64,000 nt of DNA. It comes from Morinoia aosen (taxonomy: Eukaryota > Arthropoda > Malacostraca > Amphipoda > Talitridae). The stretch spans positions 17,006,001 through 17,070,000 of the forward strand of contig CM059563.1 in the NCBI GenBank assembly GCA_030386875.1, in the 5' to 3' direction. The notes under the pieces were generated by a model. It saw only the letters and a program-made list of their open reading frames with translations, searched no databases and was not told the DNA's origin. Made by a program: the position numbers and the translations under genes. This document shows, in pieces, positions 12,491 to 24,046 of the stretch; the stretch's first letter is position 1; every line of letters begins with the position of its first letter.

Positions 12491-12724
12491 AACTTCCCAG
12501 AAGTAGCCTAACCGAACGGCAACTTCCCAGAAGTAGCCTAACCGAACGGCAACTTCCCAGGAGTAGCCTAACCGAACGGCAACTTCCCAGGAGTAGCCTA
12601 ACCGAACGGCAACTTCCCAGGAGTAGCCTAACCAAATGGCACCTTTCCAGAAGTAGCCTAACCAAGGGCAACTTTCCAGAAGTTGCCTAATCAAACGAAA
12701 ACTTCCCAGAAGTAGACATTAGGC
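12491..12724 (+). repeat. Minisatellite, 30-bp unit, about 7.7 copies
   Basis: Unit begins AACTTCCCAGAAGTAGCCTA and ends ACCGAACGGC; the first five copies are nearly identical and copies 6-8 are diverged. Because 30 is a multiple of three, several frames stay open across it (12464-12694 and others); these are repeat artefacts. Confidence 0.95.
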
Positions 12725-14222
12725 TACACAGCAGTTCGCGTCCCCCCCCTCCCCCTGTGTACACAATACCCACAACATAATCGGTTATTACAATACTCTT
12801 AGTTTTGGTTTGGCCTTGATTCTCCAGACCTAAAACGCACTTTAAAAATTTTCAACATATGAATTATCACTTATCTGATCCTTCTTTTAAAATCCAAGGG
12901 AATGTATCGTACTAGTGCTATGCAGTAAAACCTTTTGTAGAACACAGTGAAACAAGTTCAAGTTGATAAACAAGACTTGGGTAAATATTAAGACATTAAA
13001 ACTAAGGGAATTATTTCAATTGAAATCTACAACGCAAGCTTTCAAGGCATTGAATTTCAAGGAAACGTAAGGATGTTCCGATCTCTTTAACTTATTTATA
13101 CTAAAAGAAAGCTCACTAGCATATGTGAGCGAAGTAAACACATCACTCGTGAGCAAATTATTTCCAACAGTGAGTAAAGAACACCAACTATTTTCGAGCA
13201 AATAACATCAGCCATTTGGAAGCAAATAGTATAGCTGCACATTATAGAGCAAATAATATTTACTACCTGCGAACAAATGATATTAACCCCCTGAGACCAA
13301 ATTATACGACGTGCTCATGAGAACATAATATGATCAAATAATTCTATATACACTTGCGAGCATATTCTCGTGTAAAAGAGCATTAGTGTGTGACGCGGCT
13401 CAGGGGTCCAGAGCCCCCTTATTTGGTCTCGAGCTTCTTGCCTCCACAGCCACCCCCGTCTCCCCTCCCCTTCAAGACGCGGAGTCCATTCCTCTCTCTT
13501 GACTCTGAGGTCTACGACTTGTCCACACGACCATCGACGGGCAACTCGCGGGTTGCCAGGCAACAACAGACCACAGTTCTTAATTCAACACCTTCACTGC
13601 CGCACTAGGTGAATTTCTCATATACGTACCGGTATGAATGAACAGTATTTCAATTGTTTCAACATCTTTTTTTAGAATATATTTACGCATACGAGGTAAA
13701 TATCATCATACTCGTATTACACTTTTTAGGAAAGATACGATTTTTTTCGAGCAATAAGTCGTTTTTTAAACTCTGCTACTTACAACCTTACTCAACATTA
13801 CAACCATACAACGTGATAACAGATTCAACTCCGCAAGTGCGTAACAGAAAACATAAGGTGTGGTGTGTTTTTTTTTGGAACAAACATGTTTAATGTACTG
13901 TAGAATGAAAAGTCCTATTTCGCTCGAACAAGTACGAGTTAGGTATACGTTTGGTATAATGCAATGCTTACACAACGCGCAGCGCAAATAAAACGTTATC
14001 GAGTAGCCAATTTTGAAGAAACTGCCTCATAATTGAGAGCATCCACCTCGTCATGGAGGACGCAATTACAGGCAGGAAACTACAAATAATTACTCGAGGA
14101 AACTTCAAGATGAAAATACACCGGCGTGTTGAAGACGTTTAAGAAGACACGCAGTTTTCGCAAGATGTAGAGCGTCAATCCATTAATTTATTTTTGCTGT
14201 TAGAGCTGTAAATGTGTTCGTC
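12725..14222. other. No gene seen; C-rich patch
   Basis: A C-rich tract (12738-12758), repeated GAGCAAATAAT/GAGCAAATAT words at 13190-13300, and a CpG-containing C-rich patch at 13385-13560 with the X-box at its right edge. Confidence 0.55.
13552..13564. promoter_or_regulatory. RFX-type X-box match
   Basis: GTTGCCAGGCAAC is a perfect inverted repeat with a 1-bp spacer and fits the RFX consensus GTNRCC-N(0-3)-RGYAAC, found near ciliary genes in animals. It follows a C-rich, CpG-containing patch (13385-13560), but no first exon is recognisable beside it. Confidence 0.35.
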
Positions 14223-14316
14223 TTAACCCTAGAACGTTAACCTGGGGTGATTTTCTCCCCAGTGAATTTTCGGTGATGCAATTATTCACCCACGAGGGTT
14301 ACCATTCTAGAGTTAA
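14223..14316. mobile_element. TTAA-flanked 94-bp hairpin element
   Basis: Left terminus TTAACCCTAGAACGTTAACC and the inverted right terminus TTAACTCTAGAATGGTAACC agree at 17 of 20 positions. A second stem, CTGGGG...CCCCAG, lies just inside the left end. Confidence 0.6.
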
Positions 14317-17269
14317 GGATGACGAAAGAAAAAGTTTATTTTGGACCTATTGCGGAACGATTCGTGGATAAGCAAGAAATGAGAACTGGCTATAGCTAAT
14401 TCCTCCATGTGGCTGCCCCTCTTTATCTCAATACAATCCTTAAGAAAAGTTTAAATTGAATAAAAATAGGCCAGTCGTAATACAGATTTATAAAATTCAT
14501 CAGACAAACGACATTAAACGTAAAAATTAACTCATAGTAAAAATAAATGTAATTTCCGAACAAATTCATCAAGTTTATAAGACAGAATTGTGCACACAAC
14601 CCGACCACTTACGACAAAAATTTTTTTCCTCATAATACTGTAACAAGTTTTGAGAAGGAGAATTTTATAGTTACATTCAAAATATAGCATTTTTCTCCCA
14701 CGAAAACCCCATTTTACATCAGTAACACGTATTGTCATCTTCACGCGCACAGCGCTACATGTGCTACAAGAGTTAAATATCACAAAAGGCGTATTTCGAG
14801 AAATCCTAAATAAAATAGTTTACAAGCTCCAAAAATCTACAGTGCCGACAGTTAAGTCATGATGGGATAACGTCATTAGCGCAAGATTCTAGCATGTAAT
14901 TGGGTCGCCGTGTGGAAATATAGCAGAAAGTGAGAGGAGGAAAGCCAAAGCGGCCGTAAGGTCAGTGACAGGTTCTGTAGAAGGCGGAGGGTCACGCTCA
15001 GAAGCACATCTTCTGATGCAGGTCATTGCCAGGCCTCATTGGGGCTCCTCCCAATCAGGCCGACTAAGAGTCCGAAAATTGTTCATCTCACGTTAGGCAG
15101 GAGATAATTCTGAATTTGGGCGCCATACACACGCTGTGCGGGCGCTTATAATACCGGCAATCCTACAAGTAACGGCTATCCTTTCTGGTAAAGATGTGCG
15201 CGTAAGAATCTGCTTATAATGTTGCTATTATCACTAAATTTCAATATTAATTTCTTAGCATATTTGTCTGAAATGGGTGCACAGGTCTCGATCTTTACAG
15301 TAGGCTAGTAATTAGTTTGGTCAATACTTACAACAAAAATGTTGGAATTACCATACTTACAAACTAATTCATTACAATCCCTCATGTGGATCTGAAAATC
15401 AAAGTAAAACCCAAGAAATACCGGAAAAAGTAGTATTCAATTAACATTCATATCGAAGGTGTAGTTAAAAGCATCGCGTAACGAGTATAGAGCAGAGCTA
15501 CCAAAAGGCTTTGACGTTCGGAAGCAGTTTAAACGGCACTAGAAAGTCATTCAACCAAATCAATTACGCAAGTGAACACAGAAGCGATCTTAATCGATTT
15601 GTTGTACGCTGCTGCAAGGAGCAGTTTGCGGAGAGGAGTCCAGAGTGATTATGGAAGGGAGGCCACAATTTGCCACCACTGAAGTACGGAATGGCGCCTC
15701 GCAGGTACAAATTTACAGGTCGTGCGGAACGCTGGCTCTCAGAAGACCGACATCGACCCGAGCAGCAGCACCCTGAGGTGCAGACACGACTACAACATGC
15801 GATGCTGCATCGTGCCGAACTCAGGCTGCACCATACATTTGTTAGAATATATGGTAGCTGAATGGTGATTTTATTAAACCAACCAACGCAGTGTTAGAGC
15901 TATGCTGTTAGAATATCCTGTTTATACCATATGAAACTACGATAAATTCGTCTGTCAAAGGAACACGAAGGACGTAATGAATAGTTAAGCGAATTAATGG
16001 AGTAACGTTAAAAAGGAACACTCAATCCCCGAGAGAATTGCATGAACAACATGCATTAAAACCAAGTCAGTTCTAGCACCACATTCAAGCTTCGTTACTA
16101 CACAATGCAAAGTACACAGATGACAAAAACAAAATAATAGTCATGCCTTGTGCCATTACGGACTGGACGATAGATACGTTGACACTTTTCCCCGGACATA
16201 TTTGTCATCATACATGGAGCAAGCGCTCTCGTAACGACACACTACACCGACACTCTACTCTCATTTTAAAAAATTCTGGTGACGTTACACGCAAAAGTAG
16301 CGTCGCTCACTTTCTCTCGACTAGAAAACTCATGAAAGTGAAGCAAGAGATGCAATGATCATGAGAGTAAGAGCACAAAGGCCCCATTACGACTGGCAAA
16401 TGGGGGAGCGACTTGAGATAAAACGGTGGCGATGGAAAGAAAACTGGCGAGTGACCGTGACTCAGCAGAATGGGCCCTAGAGTCGGGACGGTGGGATTTA
16501 CGGCGAGTATCGCGGGTCGTGGAGGCCGAGTGAGGCAGTAAATATCGCGGTATCGCCTCGGCGATCCAAACGCTCATGCCCCAATGGTCGCTCACAAGGT
16601 TTTCAATGGTTTCAACCCTTACCACAAACCAGTAACCCCCAGCCTGCTAGGAAAAGAAGCGTGGTACTCTGCAATACATCAGCCACGTTTATTAAGCCAT
16701 GTACGTATCAGATCTACCAGTCATCACCTATACATTAGCTGCCATTCTTTAGTGAGAAACAACACTTTTTTCCGCGCAAATGTGTTAGGGTTGGGAATCT
16801 TTTCGCATGCAAGCCAATGCGAAAACGATAGAAAATGTTCAAGTGCAAAAAAAGTCATGATGCCTACAATTCTAACCCAAACACGGCGACAATTCTTGAG
16901 TCATAACTTATTTGTTACCCCAACTGAACTGCATTGGCTCCAAGAAGTGCAAACAAGCTAAACCTAGCCGAAATTTCATAGAAAAACTCCTCCAGTTGTC
17001 AGCAAAACATCCAGATTCATAAGGAATTGTTCGCAGTACGTAAAAAATTAATAAGCCCCATTTTGAATCTAGTGTACACCTCTCTTCCCTATTTCGTATT
17101 CTATAACTCCTGTCAAATTCTGTACCATGTTTTCACTACTCGCGCACATTACAAGACTGGATGCAATGAAACAAAACGACGTTGGTAGGAAACCCTTGGA
17201 AATGGCTGCAGAGACGACACGAGGTTCTGCCGGCCCTCTGTTGAGAGCTACAGCTCTCGCCCAAAAGCA
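14317..17269. other. No gene seen
   Basis: Contains three AGGTCA/GGGTCA words within 14962-15027, a GC patch at 16380-16580 and a 125-codon plus frame (16584-16961) without motifs. Confidence 0.5.
15032..15061. repeat. 12-bp stem hairpin carrying ATTGG/CCAAT
   Basis: GGCCTCATTGGG and CCCAATCAGGCC pair with one mismatch around a 6-nt loop. The stem holds an inverted and a direct CCAAT word. No adjoining gene was identified. Confidence 0.6.
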
Positions 17270-17437
17270 ATGAAATGTAACAAGACACTCGGGCGTCCAT
17301 GTCTACGTTATTGTGGCGTCGGAAGTACCTCCCTGGCAGACCGAGAGGAGCTCGTTATCGCTCTGAAGGAAGCCAATACATTCAGGAGAAAGCTATACGA
17401 GGCTGGAGGCAAAGCAGGCTCCAGACGATACACATAA
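17270..17437 (+). CDS. Short coding candidate, possible terminal exon
   Basis: A 55-codon frame from ATG at 17270 ends at TAA. Its second half reads SLADREELVIALKEANTFRR and then KLYEAGGKAGSRRYT, a plausible charged helix followed by a basic tail, with codon choices richer in G and C than the flanks. The frame stays open upstream to about 17189, so the ATG need not be the start. A possible acceptor (CCTCCCTGGCAG) precedes ACCGAGAGGAG near 17340. I do not recognise a domain. It could be a terminal exon of an unknown gene or a piece of an old mobile element; nothing nearby supports either. Confidence 0.28.
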   Translation: MKCNKTLGRPCLRYCGVGSTSLADREELVIALKEANTFRRKLYEAGGKAGSRRYT

Positions 17438-18045
17438 ATTAGTCGTGTAGGTTCAAGGTGAGACAAATACCATGAAAGTAAAATGCCGCATCATCATGGG
17501 ATCTGTCTCTGCCACCGATCCTTGCATGTTCTAAAGCATCCGTCTTTTGAAGCTCATTACGTATTAAGTAACTCAGTCAAATTAATCTCATTCCAATGCT
17601 ACGCAGTCAGCACTCTTAATTCCAAAGTAAAACTTGAGTTATTACGATCGTACTTTAAAGAAGAAGGTGACACTTGAACTAAGGCCATCAAGTCCCTGGA
17701 CACCCAGAAAGAAAATCAAAAAAGTTCGTCTCGAGGTCCGCTACACACGAGGTTGGCAGAGCTAGAGGGCACAACAGGGGAGAGGTTTTTTACAGCAGCA
17801 CAAAAGGGCTCCGTGAGTGCGACAGCTGATCACAATCCGCACCAAATGAACACTCTGACAGGCGGAAGATGAATTAACACACACGCCACGAATAATAATG
17901 CGAGCCAGAGCTGGAAGGATGCTCCCGCAGGCCAAGCGTCGCGTCTCGAGAGCCAGCGACAGGTAGAGGGAGGCGGTGGTGGTGTAAGGAGGTAGCAGGT
18001 GGTTGAGTAGATGAAGGGTCGAAATGGTGGTGTTGGTAGTTTTCT
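17438..18045. other. No gene seen
   Basis: GGT-rich patch at 17950-18045 just before the group B TTAA element. The 118-codon minus frame (17762-18118) runs into that element. Confidence 0.55.
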
Positions 18046-18314
18046 TTAACACGTTTACGGCGGTTGCTGCGGATGTTTTGGTTAGGTTAAAAGTAGTAGA
18101 ATTGAAAACCGTCTTCACTGCTTGCTTACATCTCCATCCTTTTTAAGGAACGAGTAAAATTTAATTGAACGATAACATTTCAACCCTTACGTCATCGTCT
18201 TATTCAAATAATAGTAGAGAAATAAAATGAAAATGCTATTCATGGATTCTGGTACGTATATGACCAATTTACTTAGTGGTTCACAAATGTACCAACGCGC
18301 AGTCAAAGTGTTAA
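18046..18314 (+). mobile_element. TTAA-flanked element, group B, 269 bp
   Basis: Left end TTAACACGTTTACGGCGG; right end GCGCAGTCAAAGTGTTAA. It is related to the reversed 275-bp element at 54743: both share GGTTTGGTTAGG-like and AGAATTG blocks near one end and AATTTACT-AGTGGT near the other. Confidence 0.6.
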
Positions 18315-18385
18315 GGCAGTGGCGGTAGAAGTAATAGTTACGATAGAAACTATTACTACGGACAGTTACGGACCGACATAGTTAC

Positions 18386-18404
18386 GGCAGTAACTATTAC
18401 TGCC
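18386..18404. repeat. Palindrome in a GTTAC/AATAGT-rich patch
   Basis: GGCAGTAACTATTACTGCC is a perfect palindrome around its central T. It sits 70 bp right of the group B TTAA element, in a patch (18312-18440) rich in AGTAATAGTTAC-like words and AATGAATAATGAA repeats. Confidence 0.75.
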
Positions 18405-18587
18405 GAAATAATGAATAATGAAGGTAAATTGAATAATGAACTGTAATAATGAAGGTGAATATACAGGTTGTTGTGGAGTTGTAATAATTCAAAGGAGTTA
18501 ATTTACACACGTTTGTGTTTTGGAAATTTACAGCCGTATGGATACCTGCCAAATTTCAGTAAAGTATAAATACTTACTAAAATGTAG

Positions 18588-18968
18588 ATTATAAATTAGT
18601 TCAAGTTTCAATAACTATAAAAAAGTGTTCCCAAGAAAGGTAGCAGGAAGGCACGCACCATTTACTATAGAATTAATAGGACAGGGAATCGATACACAAG
18701 GTGTGTTCTCACACTCCTGGCATAGAAACCAGAATAATTAACGAAATTCATGAAACAAGATAAAAACTGAGGAAGAAAATAATGGGTGGCGGAAAGCCCC
18801 AGCAGCGAACCGAAAAAGATGGTCCTGAACAAAACAAAAACCAGTTCTATTTCAACAAAAGGAAGGCCTAACTGACCCTCAGCTCTGAAGATGACACTTT
18901 CCTCCTCGGAACGCTAATTCCTCAAGAGACAATAGCTGTAGCCTCCCGAGAAAACCTCCGCTACGTAG
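18588..18968 (-). mobile_element. Retroposon family copy C
   Basis: A long copy reaching the far end of the family (GCTAATTCCTCAAGAGACAAT, then TGTAGCCTCC). It belongs to the subset carrying about 20 extra bases after ACACAAGGTG, read here as TGTTCTCACACTCCTGG, as in the interrupted copy at 46.4-46.9 kb. Confidence 0.65.
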
Positions 18969-19177
18969 CAACACCAATGAGACTTACTCTTCAAATGTAT
19001 GGTTTGGTATTTGAGTGATGGGTGAACGTTCACTAGCAAAAATTCTCACTCGAACAGTCGCAAATATCTTCAGAGATAATCATTCATAGGTGAAATATAT
19101 AAAATTTTAATAAAATAATATTCTCAGTTGTCATCGAAAAGTACTAAAAGAATGAAATTACTTTCAGTCTAGAAATA

Positions 19178-20039
19178 CACGAGCGTGTGGAAATTCAGAA
19201 ACACTCGGTAGACACGCACACGAGCGTGTGGAAATTCAGAAACACTCGGTAGACACGCACACGAGCGTGTGGAAATTCAGAAACACTCGGTAGACACGCA
19301 CACGAGCGTGTGGAAATTCAGAAACACTCGGTAGACACGCACACGAGCGCGTGGGAGGTCAAAAACACTCGGTAGACACGCACACGAGAGTGTAAGAGGT
19401 CAGAAACACTCGGTAGACACGCACACGAGAGTGTAAGAGGTCAGAAACACTCGGTAGACACGCACACGAGAGTGTAAGAGGTCAGAAACACTCGGTAGAC
19501 ACGCACACGAGAGTGTAAGAGGTCAGAAACACTCGGTAGACACGCACACGCGAGTGTAAACGGTCAGAAACACTTGGTAGACACGCACACGAGAGTGTAA
19601 GAGGTCAGAAACACTCGGTAAACACGCACACGAGAGTGTAAACGGTCAGAAACACTCGGTAGACACGCACACGAGAGTGTAAACGGTCAGAAACACTTGG
19701 TAGACACGCACACGAGAGTGTAAGAGGTCAGAAACACTCGGTAAACACGCTCACGAGAGTGTAAACGGTCAGAAACACTCGGTAAACACGCTCACGAGAG
19801 TGTAAACGGTCAGAAACACTTGGTAGACACGCACACGAGCGTGTAAGAAGTCAGAAACACTCGGTAGACACGCACACGAGAGTGTAAGAGGTCAGAAACA
19901 CTCATTAAACACGCTCACGAGAGTGTAAACGGTCAGAAACACTCGGTAGACACGCACACGAGCGTGTAAGAGGTCAGAAACACTCGGTAGACACGCACAC
20001 GAGCGTGTGGGAGGTCAGAAACACTTGGTAGACACGCAC
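19178..20039 (+). repeat. Minisatellite, 41-bp unit, about 21 copies
   Basis: Each unit contains AACACTCGGTAGACACGCAC followed by ACGAG(C/A)GTGT and a variable GGTCAGA-type spacer. The first four units form one variant (GTGTGGAAATTCAG), later ones others (GTGTAAGAGGTCAG, GTGTAAACGGTCAG), arranged in runs. Units can fold into small hairpins. Confidence 0.97.
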
Positions 20040-20303
20040 TCAATTATGTAGGTCACGCGTGTGAAATACGCTCACCGCACTTGCATAAGAAGGCAGGCAT
20101 CGCTTGGAAACCCAGCGCTACGCACAGCAGGACACAGTGAAAGTCTTCACAACCTGAACTGGCAAGGTTCTCCATCATCGATGATAGAAAACTCAGAAAA
20201 ATCCTAGACAGACGCATGCCTTTGGAAACAGGCAATCAAATCTGTCTCTGCTTTGATAGATAATACTGAATGAATGTATGTACAGTACATGTAGCGAGAT
20301 TTC

Positions 20304-20657
20304 GATTAGATTAGGTTGTAAGTTAGTCTAAGCCATCCTAACTACAACGAAGACGAAGAAGTTCCTAGAGAGGAAGAAGGAAGGCACCATTTACGCTATA
20401 TAGAATCTGAAAACTAAGAATCTGTGCACAAGGAGTGCTCCCACAAAAGGCGGAAAAAATAGTTCGCAAGATCGAAAGAAGCTCATATAAAAGGTGTAAA
20501 TTGAAGAAGAAAGAAATAAGTGAAAAAACGACAACACTGAACCCAAGAAATATAGTCTATAACAAAACACAAAACCTATTCTATTTCAACTCAAGGAATA
20601 CCTCTCTTACGAGCGCTAATTCACCCATATACAATAGTTGTACCTCCTGAAGAGAGT
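20304..20657 (-). mobile_element. Retroposon family copy D
   Basis: Long copy with the tail GATTAGATTAGG at its left edge and ACAATAGTTGTACCTCCTGA at its right edge. It has lost about 40 bp around the ACCTTCAGC-type block (TCAACTCAAGGAATACCTC). No flanking duplication was found. Confidence 0.65.
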
Positions 20658-21917
20658 GTGATATCTAATTCGTGTCAATGGCGTTATGGGCTTTACTTCT
20701 AATCGTTCCCCTAAACATTTTCATATGCTTAAATTTTCCTTTAGCATCACGAAACTCAGGTGCCAAAAAGCAATGTTGTTAAATATGGGGCATTAAATAC
20801 AGTTTGTCCCGTATTTGAATTTGGGACTCTAGTTTTACCGTCCGAAAAAAATGGAAGTTCAATTACACAAGCGTAGAATCATTTCGGTAACTGTCCTTCC
20901 TTACATGAATCAAAAACAAAAAGAATACCATGTAAATTCTTCTCGCGAAAAACAAAATGCAGCGTACGAAAATGAATGAAATACATTAATAAAATCCTTA
21001 TTTGGAGAGCAGCACTTACAGCAAATCTAACGCCAGAAATAGAAAATAAATCCTAACGCAATTGCAAAATATACACATATACTCTTCAGGAAGAGAGCGT
21101 CAACCTCGGTCCTAGTTTTTTTATGCTTCGGTAAACAAAGGAACTGTACTTTAACGACACAATAGCCTCACTCAAGCTTTAATAGCTCGACAGTAAAATT
21201 CAATAGTAATAATAACATTCACTCCGCCTTTATCATCAGGAAACGCAATCAAAAATAAAATGCCGTCATAAAAATTGAAATTCTTAAAACCGGTTAGCAA
21301 TGTCAAAGCGCAGGCAGAAGACGGAAAAAATGAATGAAACCGTAATAACCAACAAGAAAAACAGTATTAAAGAATACAGCCTTCAACAATGAACAAGGAT
21401 CTACCTATAAGATTTGTTTATCCTAGTAGGCCCTAAAAACCTGTAATCCTGCGGAGTAACCGAAGCAGAACAGAAGATCAAATGAACGTGACTGAGCGAT
21501 TAATTAATCGTGCACAAGTTAACACACAAATACAGAAGAATGAAACCGCATCAGAAGCTTCTTCGCATCCCAGGTAAATATTCGAGCGAGGCCTACAGAC
21601 CGCTCAGGACCGGTTTCTGTACCTACACTTATAACAGAAATGAAAGACTCGGCGAGCGACGTTGACTTGCACCCTACAAAACAGTAATAACTACGGTCGA
21701 TGCCACGCACAAGAGGCCATTATGAGGAGTGCACCACGAGATAACGAAAGGTTGCTTCCATCTTTCCTTAACGCATTACCTGTCGCCCGACCAGTGTTCT
21801 AAGGAATATCCTTCTGTGTCACATCCGCTTCTCTATTTGCAGGTGTCAAGGCAGACCTATTTCAGAGCACAAAGAAGACACAAAGACGGAGCGCCACGGT
21901 AGGGTATGTCTTAGGGT
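20658..21917. other. No confident gene
   Basis: AT-rich. A 38-codon plus segment after CATCCCAG (21574-21687) reads VNIRARPTDRSGPVSVPTLI and is protein-like, but it is too short and unsupported to call. Confidence 0.45.
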
Positions 21918-22190
21918 ATGTTCAGGCAGACCAAAAAACGAACGTTTACGTGCGTGCTAAAAAAAATCAACCACAGAAACAGCTTCAAGTTTGCCTCGAG
22001 CGATCGTCGTAACAATGTGCCGATTTCGCTAGACTCGGACGCCAGCGCTGAGGATCAGATAGTAAAACAAGAACGCGATAGAATTGCTTCACAACGATTA
22101 CTCAGTGACAGGACACGGGGCGCTTCCACGACGAAGATAAAAGCCAGCGAAGTAATTGAGAGTAGACGTCTTGGATGTCTACCTGCCTAA
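21918..22190 (+). CDS. Open frame with protein-like middle, unknown
   Basis: A 90-codon frame whose middle (about residues 25 to 85) has balanced, charged composition, including ISLDSDASAEDQIVKQERDR and RTRGASTTKIKASEVIE. The first 25 residues look like random AT-rich translation. A possible acceptor (CTTCAAG, about 21985) would start an exon at FASSDRR, and GCGAA before GTAATT (about 22150) is a possible but weak donor. No family is recognised and there is no neighbouring gene to give context. Confidence 0.22.
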   Translation: MFRQTKKRTFTCVLKKINHRNSFKFASSDRRNNVPISLDSDASAEDQIVKQERDRIASQRLLSDRTRGASTTKIKASEVIESRRLGCLPA

Positions 22191-22605
22191 ATCCGACGTT
22201 CGAGAGCTTGACAGTTCAAGGAACCGCAGACGTGTGTTCATCCAGATGATGGAGCGAAAACGCGCCATATTCCGATCGATATTAATATCTATATCAAAAA
22301 CTCAAGTCGAGTACACAGACATGATTCTGTTTCCGGCACAGTATAAGTAAAACGAATAATGACCCATAGCTGTAGCTCCTTCGAGTAATTCAAGATTATT
22401 CAATTGAAATAATTCGTGCCATGGGTTTTGATAAAATCTTTCAAATAAAGTAAGAAGAATGATGCAGGAAATATCATTTCTTAAACATGTCAAGGAAAAG
22501 AGAATTAAAACAATGAGAAAGGACGCTGCATTGATCTTCAAGAACCCGTTTAATATAATTTTGATTTGATATGGGGTAAAATGAATTATAAAAGAACAGG
22601 ACGTC

Positions 22606-22952
22606 GAAGATTAAAATTAGATGTTAGTTAAAGCCTCCCTAACCGCAAAAAAGGTGCTCCAAAGATAGGAAGGAGAAAGGCACAACTTAGTACGGAGTAT
22701 GGACTTGCGGCAAAGCGGAACCTATGTCCATGGTGCGGTAGGTTTAGAAAGAAGTTCATGAAAGAAGATAAAAATTGAAGATGAAAGTAGTAGGTGCTAA
22801 AATAAGGACAGCAATGAACCGAACAAGATGGTCGGTAACAAAATAAAAACCTGTTCTATTACAATAAAATGAAGGCTTACCTCACCTTTAGCCCGGGACC
22901 TCGAATATTTGCACTGGGAGCGATAATTCCCATTGATATAATAGTTGATTGC
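22606..22952 (-). mobile_element. Retroposon family copy E
   Basis: Well-preserved copy with ATTAGATGTTAGTT at the left edge, GAAGTTCATGAAAGAAGATA, GTAGTAGGTGCTAAAATAAG and CTGGGAGCGATAATTCCCAT at the right edge. It lacks the 20-bp insertion that marks the C/F/H subset. Confidence 0.7.
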
Positions 22953-23710
22953 AATATGAAATTCTTTGCAAAAGAAGGCAGTGATTATTAACCTCAATAA
23001 ACCTTGCAACAAGAGTTCTTGATTCTGCAGTGAGGCAGCCTTGGGCTCATATGAGGAGATTTGGTTCTGAAAGATACACAGGCAATAACTCAAGCACCAC
23101 CTCCTATCCGAACCTACTCCATGGTGAAGTTTGGAAACCCTACAACGCATTCACATTCCCGAGAAGTCCCAAAAATACGCCGCAGAACAATACCACCCAG
23201 CGCACCTCTGGAGTAGAGCAACTCTGTAGAAGGAAACTTGCGTCTTATTTTTTATTTTATTTTTTGAATTAGGTTAGGGAAGGCCAGAAACAAGGGTGAG
23301 CGTTGTGATGCTCAAAATCCTGACTCGGATGGTCGACATCGTCTCACGACCTGGGCAGCATCAGAGGGCGGCCGGGCAGATTGGTCGAGATTGCGCTCTC
23401 CGGAGAACGAGTACGGCAACCCACACGGCTTTCGCTAATGAGAGCTTTAGACCTTACATGGCGAGATGTGGTGCAAAATATGTGCCGTAATTCAATGCAT
23501 AAATGGGCTCGTGGCAATCAATGCTGGGTTAACAAAGTGAAACCAGTAGTTTTAATGCAACGTTCAAGTGACGTACGTCGAACAAATGACACAAATTCTT
23601 TCAGAGGCCTAATCATTATTAAAAATTTCAGTCAAAAAAAAGAGAATATTATTTCTTATATTATTTCTTCAAATGAAGAGAACAGTATCAGATTATCACA
23701 ATTCCATTAC
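22953..23710. other. No confident gene
   Basis: GC-richer at 23320-23480, where a plus frame reads LMRALDLTWRDVVQNMCRN. There is no known motif or splice support, and the frame runs on into AT-rich sequence. Confidence 0.45.
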
Positions 23711-24046
23711 CACAATAAGGATGTTGAAAGAGAGGATGAAGGCATCATTTAGTTTGGAGTAAAGGAAATACAGAATTTATGTACGAGAAGCGTTTCCGCA
23801 CAGGATCCCTGTGCATAGAAGCATTTGAAAAAAAAATTAGGAAAAAAAGGCAAAAGTTGAAAAAGAAAATCAGAGCTACTGAAAGACAGGACAGCAGTGA
23901 ACCGAAAAAAGACGGTCCTTGGTAAAACAAAACATGTATTATGTCAACAAAAAGAAAGCTTGCCTAACTCTTACCTTGGGACCCACATCTCTCCCTGGGA
24001 GTGTTAATTCCCATAGATACAATAGTTGCATCTTCCTGAGGGGCCT
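23711..24046 (-). mobile_element. Retroposon family copy F
   Basis: Carries GGCATCATTTAGTTTGGAGT, CAGTGAACCGAAAAAAGACG and CTGGGAGTGTTAATTCCCAT, plus the longer variant after ATGTACGAGAAG (subset with copies C and H). The tail side at the left is degraded. Confidence 0.65.

Noticed and set aside
12488..20039. Repeat arrays considered as CRISPR
   Set aside because: Units are contiguous, with no unique spacers, and the window is eukaryotic.
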